Assembly (NCBI GenBank): GCA_001465935.1
Contig: LNKV01000024.1
Coordinates: forward strand, 124,001-188,000
Direction of reading: 5' to 3'
DNA length: 64,000 nt
From: Clarireedia homoeocarpa
Lineage: Eukaryota; Ascomycota; Leotiomycetes; Helotiales; Rutstroemiaceae
Under the pieces are notes generated by a model. The model saw only the letters and a list, made by a program, of their open reading frames with translations, had not been told where the DNA came from and did not search any database. Made by a program: the position numbers and the translations under genes. Within the stretch, counting starts at the first letter, position 1, and each line of letters opens with the position of its first letter. Positions 24,351 through 36,064 of the stretch are shown here, piece after piece.

Positions 24351-25274
24351 ATGAAAATCCACTTCACAACCCTCGACGTCTTCACCTCCACCCGCTACCG
24401 CGGCAACCCCCTCGCCATCGTCCTCCCCCCTACCCCCGACACCCTCACACAAACCCAAAAACAAACCATCGCCAACGAATTCAACCTCTCAGAAAGTGTG
24501 ATTCTGCACCTTCCACCAAACGCCTCCACCTCCCCACCCAACGAACTCACCATCGACATATTCACTTCCCAAATCGAGATCCCCTTCGCCGGCCACCCTA
24601 CCATCGGATCCGCGTTCTTCGTGCTCAACTATCTCGGTCTCGAAAACGTCACCACACTCATCACCAAGGCTGGCCGGATTCCACTTTCCCGCGTCGGGGG
24701 GAGAGTTCGAGCCGAGATCCCATTTGATGTGCATGTGCACGGTCTGAAGACGGCATGCCCGTTGCAAGCGCCTTCTTCTTCTTCTCCTTCGGAGCAACAG
24801 CCTCCCACCAACCCAACCTTCTCAATCGTAAACGGCATGGCCTTCACCTATGTCTCTCTCCCAGACCTCGCCACCCTCGCCCGCGCGCACGAAACGGCGA
24901 ATCTGCATAAAGATACGTATGATGTGGCGGCGCTGGACGAGGGGTGGAGGACGGGGTTGGTAGGGACGATGTACTATGTTTTTGTTGGCGAGGAGTCTGG
25001 TACGAAGAGATATCGTACGAGAATGTTCGGTACAGAGGAGGATCCGGGGACGGGGAGCGCGAGCGCAGGGTTGGGTTGTTGGTTGGCGTTGCAGGGGGAG
25101 GGGGAGGGGGAGGGGAAAGGGAAAGGGGAGTACAGGTTTGCGTTTGAGCAAGGAGTGGAGATGGGGAGGAGGAATGACATTTTTGTTGATGTTGATGTAG
25201 AGGAGAAGGAGGTAAAGAAAGTGTGGTTAAGCGGGGAGGCTGTCAAGGTCATGGAGGGGGAATTGGAGATCTGA
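24351..25274 (+). CDS. PhzF-family isomerase/epimerase-like protein, 307 aa
   Basis: Member of the phenazine-biosynthesis PhzF family (diaminopimelate epimerase fold); the fungal members are mostly of unknown substrate and act in the cytosol. Single exon; the ATG has good context (CCAAAATGAAA). Seen in the sequence: the N-terminal LDVFTSTRYRGNPLAIV signature, NEFNLSESV carrying the catalytic Glu, FAGHPTIGSAFF closing the first lobe, and RTRMFGTEEDPGTGSASAGLGCWLA, the second-lobe PGTGSA glycine motif. A Gly/Glu/Lys low-complexity insert (GEGEGEGKGKGE) lies at about 251-262. Length is normal. The two halves of the pseudo-symmetric fold are both present, so it should be functional. Codon use is strongly C-ending compared with the surroundings. 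Confidence 0.9.
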   Translation: MKIHFTTLDVFTSTRYRGNPLAIVLPPTPDTLTQTQKQTIANEFNLSESVILHLPPNASTSPPNELTIDIFTSQIEIPFAGHPTIGSAFFVLNYLGLENVTTLITKAGRIPLSRVGGRVRAEIPFDVHVHGLKTACPLQAPSSSSPSEQQPPTNPTFSIVNGMAFTYVSLPDLATLARAHETANLHKDTYDVAALDEGWRTGLVGTMYYVFVGEESGTKRYRTRMFGTEEDPGTGSASAGLGCWLALQGEGEGEGKGKGEYRFAFEQGVEMGRRNDIFVDVDVEEKEVKKVWLSGEAVKVMEGELEI

Positions 25275-28200
25275 TCTAAATCCAGGAAGCCGGTATGGGT
25301 ATGAGATGGTCGGGTAGGATGGAAAACAATTGCAGGAAAGTCGATGTTCAACTCATCGTATCGTATGTCAAAAAAAAGGCCTTTTTTTAAAAAAAATTAA
25401 TACATCTGTCGAGTCTCTCAACTTACTCGACTTTGCCTCGACATTTCTTTCTTTCTCTTTCAACTGAAGTCAACCGATCAATTAACTTATTCAAAATCTC
25501 CCAACTTACAGTAGAGTATCTTCTTTCCCCATCTCCCTCCCTCACTCACTGTTGACAAGAAGTAAAAATCCCATTATCAAAACTCCGGAACTCCATGATT
25601 ACAGTTACATCGCGATATCCCAGGGGGTCCGTCGCTAAGCACTAGAACATCTCGCCACCGATCGACACACTACACATGACGCACTACATGCTGCACCCGA
25701 CACACTACCCAACTTCCCTCGAATATCATTTCCCAATTTTCCTTCCATCCATCCAGTTACAAGCCCGGGCAAAGCCAATGTTGCACGTCGCAGATTTCTC
25801 TACACGGCCGCTGCGACGCCCGCGACACTGCCCGACCCTTTTGTTGCAGGTCGTAGAATTTTTCTACGCGGCGCCTGCATGAAGTGTCGTATGATATATG
25901 CCGCAACTAAGGTTCACTTCGGTGACTTGCAGGTGTGGCTGGACCCGCTGAGTCATCTGTGGAACGCCGCGGATTCATTCTTGCTACATACAACCAACCA
26001 ACCATCCTCCTCAACCAATGAATCACACACGTCTGCTTGTTCTTACGCCTGCTGTGCGAAGTATACTTACTTACTTACTATACAGCGCGGTGCGCGCGCA
26101 TCCGGGGTGCCTTGTTGCATATCGTAATCCTTTATTTATATCCTCACCTTATCCTAATCTTAGCGACGGATGTTCGAAAGTGGTGCTGGTGTATATGCAG
26201 TGAGGGAGAAGGATATTAGTAGAGAAGGGGCATATGACTGGTAGGCTAAGTAAACGGTTGAATGTCATAACTTATGGATTTAAGTTTTGGTGGCTGTTAT
26301 TGTTTGGTGGGAAAAGCCTAGAGGTGTGAACTTGCGTATACGGATATTTGAGAGTTTAGAGTTTTGGGCGGGTAATTCGCTGAGAACTTGGACGAATCGA
26401 GGGTGAGTGCAGATACAGATACAGATACAGATACAGATACAGAGTGGATTAGACGAATAATGTTGTCAAAGCGTTCTCTTTTCTTTTGGGACTTTTGGAT
26501 CTTATATTGGGAGAGAGGGGAAAGAGTGTAGACATAATACATCCTTCCTTTTTGGGTTAGTTTAAGCCACTCAGATGGATTCTACAGTATAAGGGGCCAG
26601 TCCCTACATAGTGTTACTGCTTTCCCCCCTCTTCTATGACCTATATGGTGTATGTAGTACAGAGTGACTACCCCCTGGATCTCCTACACGTGCTATTGGG
26701 ATGCACGTGCTCTCGCTTCGACCAACTTACAATGACAGGAGAAGATCATGTGATGCTCAGGATCAAATCAGAACAAATCCCCGTTTTGATTCTTATAAAT
26801 GGGCCAGTCTTACTCCAATACTACAGAAACCTATCTCATATTGATAGTACTTGAAGCTCAATCGACTACTTACCATCTGTTCATTCCATTCAAAGAAACA
26901 CATATCACGTGCACATAACCCCGGGGACCTCCGATGCCTTGTTTCCCCGGGGGCTTTTTTTCAACGTCTAGTTGTGGGAGGTGGGATAATGCGGGGAATA
27001 TGATAGATTGATGGAACGGGATCATCTTCTAAAAGCCAAGAATGGGTGAGTTTATCTGTGGTCGAAAGTTTGGGTTTCTGTTGGGTGATGCGGGTAGAGA
27101 AGGGGGGAGAGAGATTGCCGGATAGGGAAGCTGGGTCCGCGATAATAGAGAAGAGAAGGCGAGACAGGACGGGATGATGAACGAGCAGCTTGCTTGAGAG
27201 AAGTGACGAATTGCCGGCGGTTTGGGTCGGGTAAAGTATCTGTCTCTTGCTGATGCTGTATATCATCACTGGTAGGTTTGGCTGGTAGGTTTAGTGTATC
27301 GGGAGAGTCCGAGAAAGATAGGCATCCAAACAGCCCTTTTGCACGCATTGCCTCTGGTGTAGAAGACAGCGAGTAGTCCCCAACTGCATCGCAATGACGT
27401 TTTGGGAGAGGGGAGAAAGAGACCAAAAAGCCTAGTTTGAACACAAATCAACTATGATGGTGTATATTGTGCATGTCAAATCAACCAAGTCTTGACATGA
27501 CATGAGAAAAGAAAAACTTCTCCGGGAAACAGGACGGGATATGGATTTTGATGGAATAATTATCGAGTAATTATCGAGTAAAAGATTCGTATGGTTTGAG
27601 TTTTGTATGCGATAGCGGGAGAGGAGGTGAAGCTAAGGGAAATGAAGGGAAGCTTTTCCTGCCCTCCGACGAAGCCAACTTCGCACTGACGTAGAATAAA
27701 TGAGTTGTGCCCACGTTTTAGTCTGTATGTACAGTCAGCAATCAATAGAATTTCAACAGATTTGGATGGGAATGTTGTACAGTCATACAAAGGTACAAAG
27801 GTACATTTGATTTTATCCATTCGTCGTTCCAGTCAGCAGTCTCTAGACCATTGTGTCTTAGTTGGACTTCTGTCAGCCGTCGCACAAGAACAGCTGATGA
27901 AAGTAGAAGTACTGTACATTGTCAACGACGACATCATCAATGAACCGCGGCTTCTAGAAGAGTCACCGAGTGGAAACGGATCCACTGTACAAGCAAATGC
28001 CTCACATCATGCCGAGATTATCCGAATGCTTGACCTTCTAGTTTGAGGACACTGCGCTGCTTGACACCCAAGGACGGACGAGTCTCGGCAGAAAAGAAGG
28101 TCAAACACGCTCATGCCTCTCTTCTAGAACTCGCTATACCATTCTCGTCTCTGGCCCTCGGAGCCTTGCTCACCAAGTCGATTGTTTACTCGGATTGTTT

Positions 28201-29077
28201 ACTCGATGAAAACACATGATACGTTTGTTTTGAGGGTTCGTTCGCCGGGATAGGCTAGTCGCGAATTCGTGCCTGATCCCAAACGGGCAGCCAACGCCAA
28301 GAAAAGCCAAATTTGCAGGTACCAAGCCAAGCCAAGCCAAGCCGTCGCCATGAACGGGTCCATGAACGGGTCTATGGGTCGGGTCTATTGGAGCCATCCA
28401 AGCCATTCACGCCATTCACGCCAAATGCTGCCAAGGGCTGAATCGTTATTGGCGCTTGGGACGAAAGATAAGGGATAAGGGCGTTGATAAGGATGCCTTG
28501 ATGCCTTGGTGCCTTCACAACTCAGAACGGCGGAAACTCAGACGGCCTTGACCCAGAGAGATACAACACTCACACACCACACACCACACACCACACACCA
28601 CACGCATGGGGACGGAGGACGGCTATGAGCAGAAAAGAAGGTGTAAAAGTCCGAGTGCACTCCACTGTACAGTAAGCCTATCGTGGTTGGTATGATTCAT
28701 GATTTCTTTGATCTCTTAGTATTCTCTCCGTTTTCTCTTACTCGATGGAAATCTCCCCTTTCCATTTATCCTCCTCTTAAATCTCCCCTTAAGCAGTAAG
28801 TCGACCAAACAAAGAACTCCCTTCTCCCTTCTCCCTTTCTCCCTTTACCCTCTCACCCCCCCAATTTTCCTTATCAGCACCCCGACTTTATCCCCCTATC
28901 CCCCAATCCGTCCTTATCTATCCCCATATCCCATATTCAACCCCCCCCCGCGATAAGAGCATTCCAGCGGTGAATCCTCCTCTTCACACCTCAGAATACC
29001 TTCATTCTCTTTTGCTCTTCTCACTTCGAGCTCGGTTGAACCTTTTCCTTCATTGTCGAGTCTGAACACCACTCAAA
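25275..29077. other. Long spacer between PhzF and allantoinase
   Basis: No gene is supported. Minus-strand frames at 26961-27269 and 27052-27444 (up to 130 aa) are the only ones of note, without recognisable domains. Other contents are an AGATAC repeat (about 26410-26440), three CACGTG palindromes (26687, 26703, 26907), a strong GC hairpin with a T tract (26919-26962), AAGCC and CCATTCACG short repeats (28320-28425) and an ACACACC repeat (about 28565-28602). Confidence 0.5.
27052..27444 (-). CDS. Doubtful hypothetical ORF, 130 aa
   Basis: An open frame rich in Ser/Pro/Arg with no domain that I recognise, overlapped by a second minus-strand frame. It is reported only because the surrounding 3.8 kb has no better candidate. 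It may be chance. Confidence 0.15.
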   Translation of the reverse strand: MFKLGFLVSFSPLPKRHCDAVGDYSLSSTPEAMRAKGLFGCLSFSDSPDTLNLPAKPTSDDIQHQQETDTLPDPNRRQFVTSLKQAARSSSRPVSPSLLYYRGPSFPIRQSLSPLLYPHHPTETQTFDHR

Positions 29078-30778
29078 ATGTCTACCGCAAACACCTCTCC
29101 CACATCTTCATACCCACCGACTCCAGCTGCCACACCACCTCATGACACACACACCCCACTTACCGTTCTCGTGTCGTCGAGAGCAGCTATCTTTGATCAA
29201 GATGACAATCTCACCATTTCACCTGCAACAATCACCATTTCCCCTGCCACAGGCAAAATCATCTCAATCCTCCCTACCGTTCTTCCACCCTCAAGTTTCC
29301 CGCAAAATACCGTGTATTATGATCATACGCCACATTTGATCCTCCCGGGTCTGGTCGACGCTCATGTACATCTCAATGAGCCAGGAAGAACAGAATGGGA
29401 GGGCTTCAGTACTGGCACCAAAGCTGCGGCATCAGGCGGTGTCACAACTGTGATTGATATGCCGCTGAATGCTATTCCGCCTACAACCACAGTAAAGGGA
29501 CTGGAGGAGAAAATAAAGGCTGCTCAAGGTCAATGTTATGTTGACGTTGGCTTCTATGGTGGGATCATACCTGGGAATGCTCACGAGCTTCTTCCGCTAG
29601 TTGAGGCTGGTGTTAGGGGGTTCAAGGGTTTCCTTATCGAGAGTGGTGTATGAGCGCATTCCTCCCGGTACCCTATTCACTTTACTGACATTTTCAATCA
29701 GGTCGATGAATTCCCAGCCGTCTCATCCTCCGATGTATCACTCGCCCTCCAAACCCTTGCCAACACCACCACAACCCTCATGTTCCACGCCGAAATGATC
29801 CCCCCAATTACCGCTTCCGTCGGAGACGACGTACAAATCTCCCTCCCCCCACTCGTCCCCTCCGGTCCTCTGACCGCCTACGACACCTTCCTCTCATCAC
29901 GTCCTTCCTCCTTCGAAACCTACGCCATCTCCGAAATCATCTCCCTCGCCCACCTCGCCCCCCTTCTCCACCTCCACATCGTGCACCTCTCCGCCATCGA
30001 AGCCATCCCCCTCCTCCGCGCCGCCCGCCAATCCGGCACCAACATCACAGCCGAAACCTGCTTCCACTACCTCGCGCTCACCTCGGAAGAAGTCGCTGAA
30101 GGCGATACACGACATAAATGCTGTCCGCCCATCCGCTCCGCGCTCAACCGCGACGGTCTCTGGGATGAGCTCGCCCGCCCCGATTCTGTCATCAAGACGA
30201 TCGTCAGCGATCACAGCCCTTGTACCCCAGAACTCAAACTCCTCCCCGAACACCTCTCGCATGGCTGCGGCGCAATGCGCGATGATGCCGTTGGTGTCAA
30301 TGGGAAATTGCTCAAAGAACAGGAACAGAAAGAAAAAGGTGATTTCTTCGCCTCTTGGGGCGGTATCTCCTCTGTGGGGCTCGGACTCCCGATTCTTTGG
30401 ACCGAAGCCACTTCGCGATCTTCATCTACTTCCCCGGCTGCGAGTGTTGATATCCTAGATATCGTACGCCTGTGTGCGATCAATACGGCGAAACAGGTAG
30501 GACTGCAGCATCGCAAGGGAGCGCTGAGACCGGGCATGGATGCGGATGTGTGTATTTTTGATGATGAGGAGAAGTGGGTGGTGGGCAGGGAGGAGCTACT
30601 GTTTAGGAATAAAGTTAGTCCGTATACGGGACGGGAGATGAAGGGGAGGGTGAGGGAGACGTGGGTTAGGGGCCTGAAGGTATTTGAGAGGGGAGTGGTG
30701 GGGGCGACAAGTGATGGAGTGGTGGTAAGGAAGGATGGGCCGGCGGGGAGGTTGTTGTTGGAGAAGAGGGTTGTTTAA
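29078..30778 (+). CDS. DAL1: Allantoinase, 548 aa, 2 exons
   Basis: Hydrolyses allantoin to allantoate in purine catabolism, allowing purines to serve as nitrogen source. Exons are 29078..29647 and 29702..30778; the 54-nt intron (GTATGA donor) rejoins as ESG-VDEFPAV. An amidohydrolase metal site is visible: DAHVHLNEPGRTEWEGF with H96 and H98, GFKGFLIESG with the lysine expected to be carbamylated, LMFHAEM and IVHLSAIEAIP with further metal histidines, and VSDHSPC with the catalytic Asp. The RTEWEGF after the HxH motif distinguishes allantoinase from dihydropyrimidinase and dihydroorotase. A Ser/Pro-rich N-terminal ~25 residues is extra. The C-terminal part (KGALRPGMDADVCIFD) is the usual amidohydrolase end. 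The start lies in the strong context CTCAAAATGTC. Confidence 0.94.
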
Positions 30779-31814
30779 GAGGCGGTATTGGATAGATTGA
30801 GGTTATGAGATATCGTTACGAAGTTATGGCCGTGGATCGTGAATTGCATTTAACTGGCTGGAAGGGAAACAAACATTAATTCGCATATTGGATTAGGTAG
30901 GCGTGATGGAAGGATAGGCATAGCTGATAGAATCGATTGCATTTTCTGATCCGGGCAGTGAATAAAATAAGTGAAGCAAGCAAGTTATGAAGAAACGAAC
31001 GAATAAATAAATAAAATACAACTTATAAAATAAAATAAACACAACAAGTAAATGAGACAGACTCCTGCAATTGATTGTACGTAGTTCTAAGTAGTGCCTG
31101 GCAATTTTTCTCTTCTCTTTGCTCATTTCATAGCATATCACACCATTGGTCTGGGGGGGGCGAGGGGCGGGGTAGACGCCATGCCATGCCATGTGTTGTT
31201 CATCACATGACTGACTCTTCTTCGTTCGTAGTCGTAAAATCAAGATGTTGGTTGTAGATGAGATGAGATGAGATGAGATATATAAATACATAAATAAGAG
31301 TAGATTAGATAGAAATACTAGATGAACGAACGAACGAACGAACGAACGGATAGATAAGTAACTGGTATATATGAATATTCTCTCATGAGCGTTAAGAGAG
31401 AGGGGAGGGAGGGGGGACTGAATGGATGCACGTGATTTATAGTGGAACGGGCCGTGGACGAGAGATGGGCTGCTGGCTGTGGATGGGGTTGATGTGGTAA
31501 GCTAAGGTAAGCTGAGCGGATTCTCCTTTTTTTTTTAGGGTCTGCTGAATGAGTTTGTTTTGGGATGGGGGGAGATGGTTTACAGTGTTGTGGTGTTGTG
31601 GGGCGTTGGTAAGTGAGTGAGAGGAGGAGGGGTTTTGTTGGTGTTGGTGGATTGTAGAGTGTATATATATATATATTGCTTGCTTACATATGTGTAAATC
31701 TTATACGTGAGTGGTTTTGTGTTTTGCTGGATATCTGAGTAGGCTGGGTGAGTTGCTAATTGGGCTTATTGTTTGGTAGTTAGAGAGTGAAACAGAGATT
31801 GAGGTTTAGATAAA
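30779..31814. other. Spacer with short tandem repeats
   Basis: No gene is seen. It contains GATGA repeats (about 31256-31278), GAACGAAC repeats (about 31322-31348) and a (TA)n stretch (about 31662-31675). The final part is probably the promoter of the gene at 31815. Confidence 0.6.
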
Positions 31815-33084
31815 ATGGGCAGTCGGGTCCAAAAAGGACCTAAAGTGCCTCGACATTATCACCACAAATACGGTGAGGAAAAGGGGGAACACAAGGATAC
31901 AGGTGAAGCCGCGCCTGATGAGAAGCCGTCCAGCCGACCCAGGCATACGCACAAAACTGAAAGTACAACGAAAAAGACACGACGGAACACTTCGGCGGAA
32001 TTAACCTCAGCCAACGAACTCACCAAGGGCTCGGCGATCTTCTGGTTTCGAGATTTCTGCTTTGTGTATAACGGGAAAGCAAACACAGCTCTGATCGAGT
32101 CCACTAAACCTGTTCTGCTCGCATATATGGAAGCGCATAGGAATCATAGAACGGGGACTATGCATCATAATCTTGAGAATTCTAGTTATGCGCCGACGAT
32201 TGGTATAATATCTACGTAAGTTAGTCACATACTTACTCACTCGCTTGCTTGTACTTCCTTTTGTATCAGAAAGACATCTCATAAAGGGAACCCCTTTTGT
32301 AATCTTGAGTATTACCACTAACACCCCCTCTAGAAAAGGCATCCACATCTCCCCCACCTACACCAACAACCAGCACAACCCCCACGCCGATCCGCATCCG
32401 CATATTACAGTGGCGTTCTGTATCGATAGCGATATACGCGCGAATATCCCGTTTGGAATGACGGCGCATGTGTATGTGAATGAGAGGGGGAAGTTGTCGA
32501 AAAAAAGGAAGGCGTCGTGGTGGAGTGGACAGGCGTTGAGGTCGGTGACGAGGGGGTGGGTGTTGGGAAATAGGGAGCTGGTGGAGAGGTTGATTGGGGA
32601 GAGGGAGGGGAGGCTGGAGGAAGAGGGAGAAGGAGGAAAGGAGGGAGGAATAGGGGAGAAGAAGGGAAAGGAAAAGGAGACGGACGATGCTGGTGAGGAG
32701 AAATATTTGCAGGGCAAGAAACAACAAAGTTCAACATCTTCAGCAGCAAGCTCCTCGACTTCGAGTTCAGGTGCGGGGGCTGAAGATGAGATTAAGCTTT
32801 CTGGAACAGTATTTGACGCGCAAGGGATACACTACCAGGTCTGGAAGAAGGGGGAGCAGCGGATATATAAAGCGATGGGGGAGAATGGGATGTATGTGGA
32901 TTATACGGAGTATTTTCTTGCGCAGGAGAGGAGGGAAAGAGAGAGGAAGGAGAAGGAGAAAGAGGAGGTGGAGGCTGCGAGAAAGAAGGAGGAGGAGAAT
33001 AAGAGAGGTAGGGAGGCGGAGAGGGGGAGGGGGAGGGGCCATAGAGGGAGAAATCATCATTATCAGAAGAGGTGGTGTGGGTGA
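31815..33084 (+). CDS. Hypothetical basic protein with charged C-terminus, 383 aa, 2 exons
   Basis: I do not recognise a family. Exons are 31815..32215 and 32334..33084 (118-nt intron, GTAAGT donor, CTCTAG acceptor, phase 2). The N-terminal ~70 residues are Lys/His/Thr-rich and disordered. A compact middle part holds FWFRDFCFVYNGKAN, ALIESTKPVLLAYMEAHRNHRTG and, across the splice, GIHISPTYTNNQHNPHADPHPHITVAFCI. It then continues with VYVNERGKLSKKRKASWWSGQALRS, an E/K/G-rich linker, a segment VFDAQGIHYQVWKKGEQRIYK and an R/E/K-rich helical tail (RRERERKEKEKEE) ending RGRGHRGRNHHYQKRW. The HPHITV string resembles one half of a 2H-phosphoesterase motif, but no second HxT is evident. A nucleic-acid-binding role is possible from the basic ends; this is inference. 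Confidence 0.65.
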
Positions 33085-33427
33085 AGTGACATATGATGGG
33101 CCGAAAAGGAATTGTTACCATGTGAGAGGACATTATTTCTGTCATTTCGCGCTTCCAATCTTATTTGATGTCGCGATTGGAAATCCTGCTGTTCATACTA
33201 GGCTCTTAAAAGAGCTTAGTGCAAAGCGGAAGACCTTCGGGACCGGAACTTGGTGGCCGATCGTGCCGACTCAAAACGTCCCTTCAATTGACACATGATT
33301 TGCCTCGAAACAAAAATACTACTCACTATCCCCCAAATAATTAACTCACAAACCACAACCAAAACGCTTTCCCATATCACCTCATTCATCCATTCCCGGT
33401 CCCCGTCTCTAATCCCCAAACCTAACC
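33085..33427. other. Short spacer before the RNase H-like gene
   Basis: A 343-base gap between two same-strand genes. No feature beyond a probable promoter; the last 60 bases are C-rich, as in leaders of neighbouring genes. Confidence 0.5.
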
Positions 33428-34336
33428 ATGTCCCACGACCCCGCCCTCTCCTACACCGTTCCACACCCCTCCCTCATCACCTCCCCCTCCGACACCGACC
33501 CCTTAGCCCCTCCACACATCCCCAAAGCCTCCCTCCCCGACACCACCTACACATCTGAAACCATCATCCTGCATCCGCGCAAATTCGACCTCTACAACGA
33601 CACCGAGCTCTACCTCCATGAAGACCGCGTCATTTCCCGTCTTTTGTACTACGAGCCGCGTTTGCACGTCACGCGGCTCAAACACGTTTACTTGGGGGAT
33701 TTTGTGGGAAACCCTGGGACTCTTGTTGTTAGTGTTGCAGGGGCGACTTCCCCAGTTTCAGGAAAGGAAGGAGAAGAGAAATTCAGAGCAGCATATTCCG
33801 TCTTCTACGGGCCGAAATCACGGTATAATACTACAGGAAAGATTAAAGAAACTGGAGGGAAAATCGAGATGCAGAAGATTGCGGAGTTGGCCGCAGCCTG
33901 TGAGGCGTTGGAGTTTGTGGAGATGGAGATGCGGATGGTGGTGAGGGGGTTTGAGGGGGTGGATGGTGGGGAGGGTGAGGCGAAGGGGTTGGAGTTGGTG
34001 GTGATAAAGACGGCGAGTACGAATTTGTGGAATGGGATTGTGGAGCATATTGTATGTGGTGGTTTCCTTTTCCTCCTTCTTTATCCTTTTTTTGTTCTCC
34101 AAAAATAATATCAATCCTACAACATGCTAACATCAAACCAGTACAAATGGAAGCGCAACGACTTCCACAATACGAGAGGTGGAAAGGTCGCAGGAGAAGA
34201 TTTTTGGAAGAAACTAGATGAACTGATGTTGAGGTTTGAGTCAGGTAGAACAAGAGTGGCTTGGTGGTTAGTTGAGAAGGAAGAGAATGAGGCGGAAGAG
34301 GTAGCTTGGCTAAGAGTTACTGATGCGCTGTTGTAA
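33428..34336 (+). CDS. RNase H-fold protein, probably catalytically inactive, 272 aa, 2 exons
   Basis: Exons are 33428..34051 and 34142..34336 (90-nt intron with a perfect TGCTAAC branch site and CCAG acceptor). The join reads STNLWNGIVEHI-YKWKRNDFHNTRGG, the typical fungal RNase H C-terminal core, and RTRVAWWLVEKEENEAEEVAW corresponds to the last strand and helix. The first strand (GTLVVSVAGATS) lacks the usual first catalytic Asp, the third site reads KTASTNL where active enzymes have TDS, and the last site has Glu (EAEEVA) where ADALA is usual. Only the helix Glu (KIAELAAACEAL) is kept. I infer a retained fold without hydrolytic activity. The alternative is a strongly diverged enzyme. The N-terminal ~45 residues are Pro/Ser-rich. 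Confidence 0.7.
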
Positions 34337-34535
34337 GGAGGATAAGTGTTATGTGAAGTAGTGAGCACAAAGAGGCTGGCTGCTTATATGGAAGCTTAGG
34401 GGTTGTGTTGAAAGGAATTCATGCGTTCTATCTATATATCATCTTGCTCCCTACAATCATTCCTCTAGTTTCGAGCGCTATCTCGAAGAGAAACTGATAG
34501 AGAGGATGAACCAGATGAGGTTGGAAGTTCTACAT

Positions 34536-34670
34536 TGTTATAGTCGATATGGTGTGGGAGGTCGGAGCACGTTCCTTCCTCACGGACATCAACCGACCTT
34601 ACAGCTCCCGACTTTACTATATAGCTCTAAATAAATCCTTTGTTCGCAGCCAACCACACGAACCATCTAC
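34536..34670 (+). mobile_element. Possible degraded solo LTR
   Basis: The stretch begins TGTTATAG, contains ACTATATAG about 80 bases in and TAAATAAATC just downstream (TATA and polyadenylation-like spacing), and ends near CGAACCA followed by TCTAC, while TCTAC also occurs just before the start. The terminal match is imperfect (two extra bases), so this is only a candidate. Confidence 0.25.
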
Positions 34671-34700
34671 CTTTGGACCCAAGGCATAGTGGTCAGGCGA

Positions 34701-34756
34701 CCTGAACTATGATTGTCCACACCGGACACCTGAACTTATGATGTCCATCTCGGACA
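34701..34756. repeat. 28-bp tandem duplication, each unit with a hairpin
   Basis: Two adjacent 28-base units share CTGAAC-TATGAT-GTCCA-CGGACA with a few differences. Each contains the complementary pair TGTCC/GGACA separated by five bases. Confidence 0.7.
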
Positions 34757-36046
34757 ATAGAACATCGGAATTGCGCTAGTTCCGAGCTAGACCGTTCATT
34801 CAATATATGAACGCCGAACATTACGATATCCTTTCGGATAGGATACCTGGTACTTAGGACCGCTTCGTAGCATGATCGTTCGTGTTAATCACCTGAGGCT
34901 TATCTGGCTGATACGGACACTGGACCGACCATCAGGAGTATGATGACTTCTGATACATGAATACACGAACACAAAAGATGTAGCTGATTTCAGGACGCTG
35001 AGATCAGTGAATTTTTTTGATTTATTTTTTTTATTTTTATTTTTTTATTATTTTTGGATCTTTTGAAAGTTGAATGAAACGGGAAACTTTGACAAAGATG
35101 AAATGAAGTAAGGGCGGGAGAAGCGAAATTAGACGATGAGTTAGGGGTGGATACGGGAGTGCATTGGTGAATTGGCGGTGATTATTCGGGAGAGGAGAAA
35201 AGGGGTGAGATAGGGGATGTGCGTGGGAGGAGATTGATGGCGAATATTAGGGGATGGATGAAATAGGTGAGCCGAATTGGAATGGGATGAACCGAGAGCA
35301 GTTGATGGGAGTGTCTGGTCGTCGATCATGCTGAGGTTGAGACTACTTACCTGGCCATCGACAAGTCATGTCAGCTGAAAAGGAGGTGCTACCTCTGCGC
35401 GTAGAAAGCTCCTCCTTGTTTTTCCAGTGATTAACCACTCTGCGCCAACTTGCTCCTGAGCCAACTTTTCTTAACTTCAGATGATCTCAAGATGAGATAA
35501 CCACCGAAGACTAGGCAACGATATCTCCGCATTACCCTTAACTCTCTTCCCGCGAGTCCTGCCTTCGAACAACCTCGGCCCCGTGAACTGGTGATTATGC
35601 AAACAACATTTGCAATCCAGAAGCGGGGCGTTGAATAGCGTTCAGTAATCGAAACGCATGAAAGTTATGAAGAATGAGTGTAGCTCGTTTTGGCTAGTCG
35701 GAGTGAATATGGCATCGAGTTGGTTGAGACGACAGACTGCCTAATTCATAGTCCTGGAGAATCGATGATATGCCTGCATCCTCATCATCCTCATCAGCCT
35801 CATCCTCATCAATCGGACCGCACTATAGCATATTCAGAAGTTCAAATATTCCCACATCTCTTCCAGATTGAGATACACTTTCCATCTCAGGTATGTGGGT
35901 GAAACTACCTCTCTCTCTGGTTAATTCGGATGAAAGCTAGATATGAAAGAACAAGTCGAAGCTTGTGAACGAAGAATAGCTCAGAGACATGACGAGTGTG
36001 TTTGTTCTCCGATGATTTTCCGGCTGTACACCGGCTGGCGAGAAGG

Positions 36047-36064
36047 TTCGAATCTAGATTCGAA
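36047..36064. repeat. 18-bp perfect palindrome
   Basis: TTCGAATCTAGATTCGAA is identical to its reverse complement. It lies in non-coding sequence. Confidence 0.9.

Noticed and set aside
26919..26962. Bacterial-type intrinsic terminator suggesting transferred DNA
   Set aside because: The hairpin is real but no bacterial-like gene lies nearby; kept only as a structural observation.
32266..33145. Several minus-strand Ser/Pro/Leu-rich ORFs
   Set aside because: They are antisense to the charged C-terminal half of the hypothetical protein at 31815-33084.
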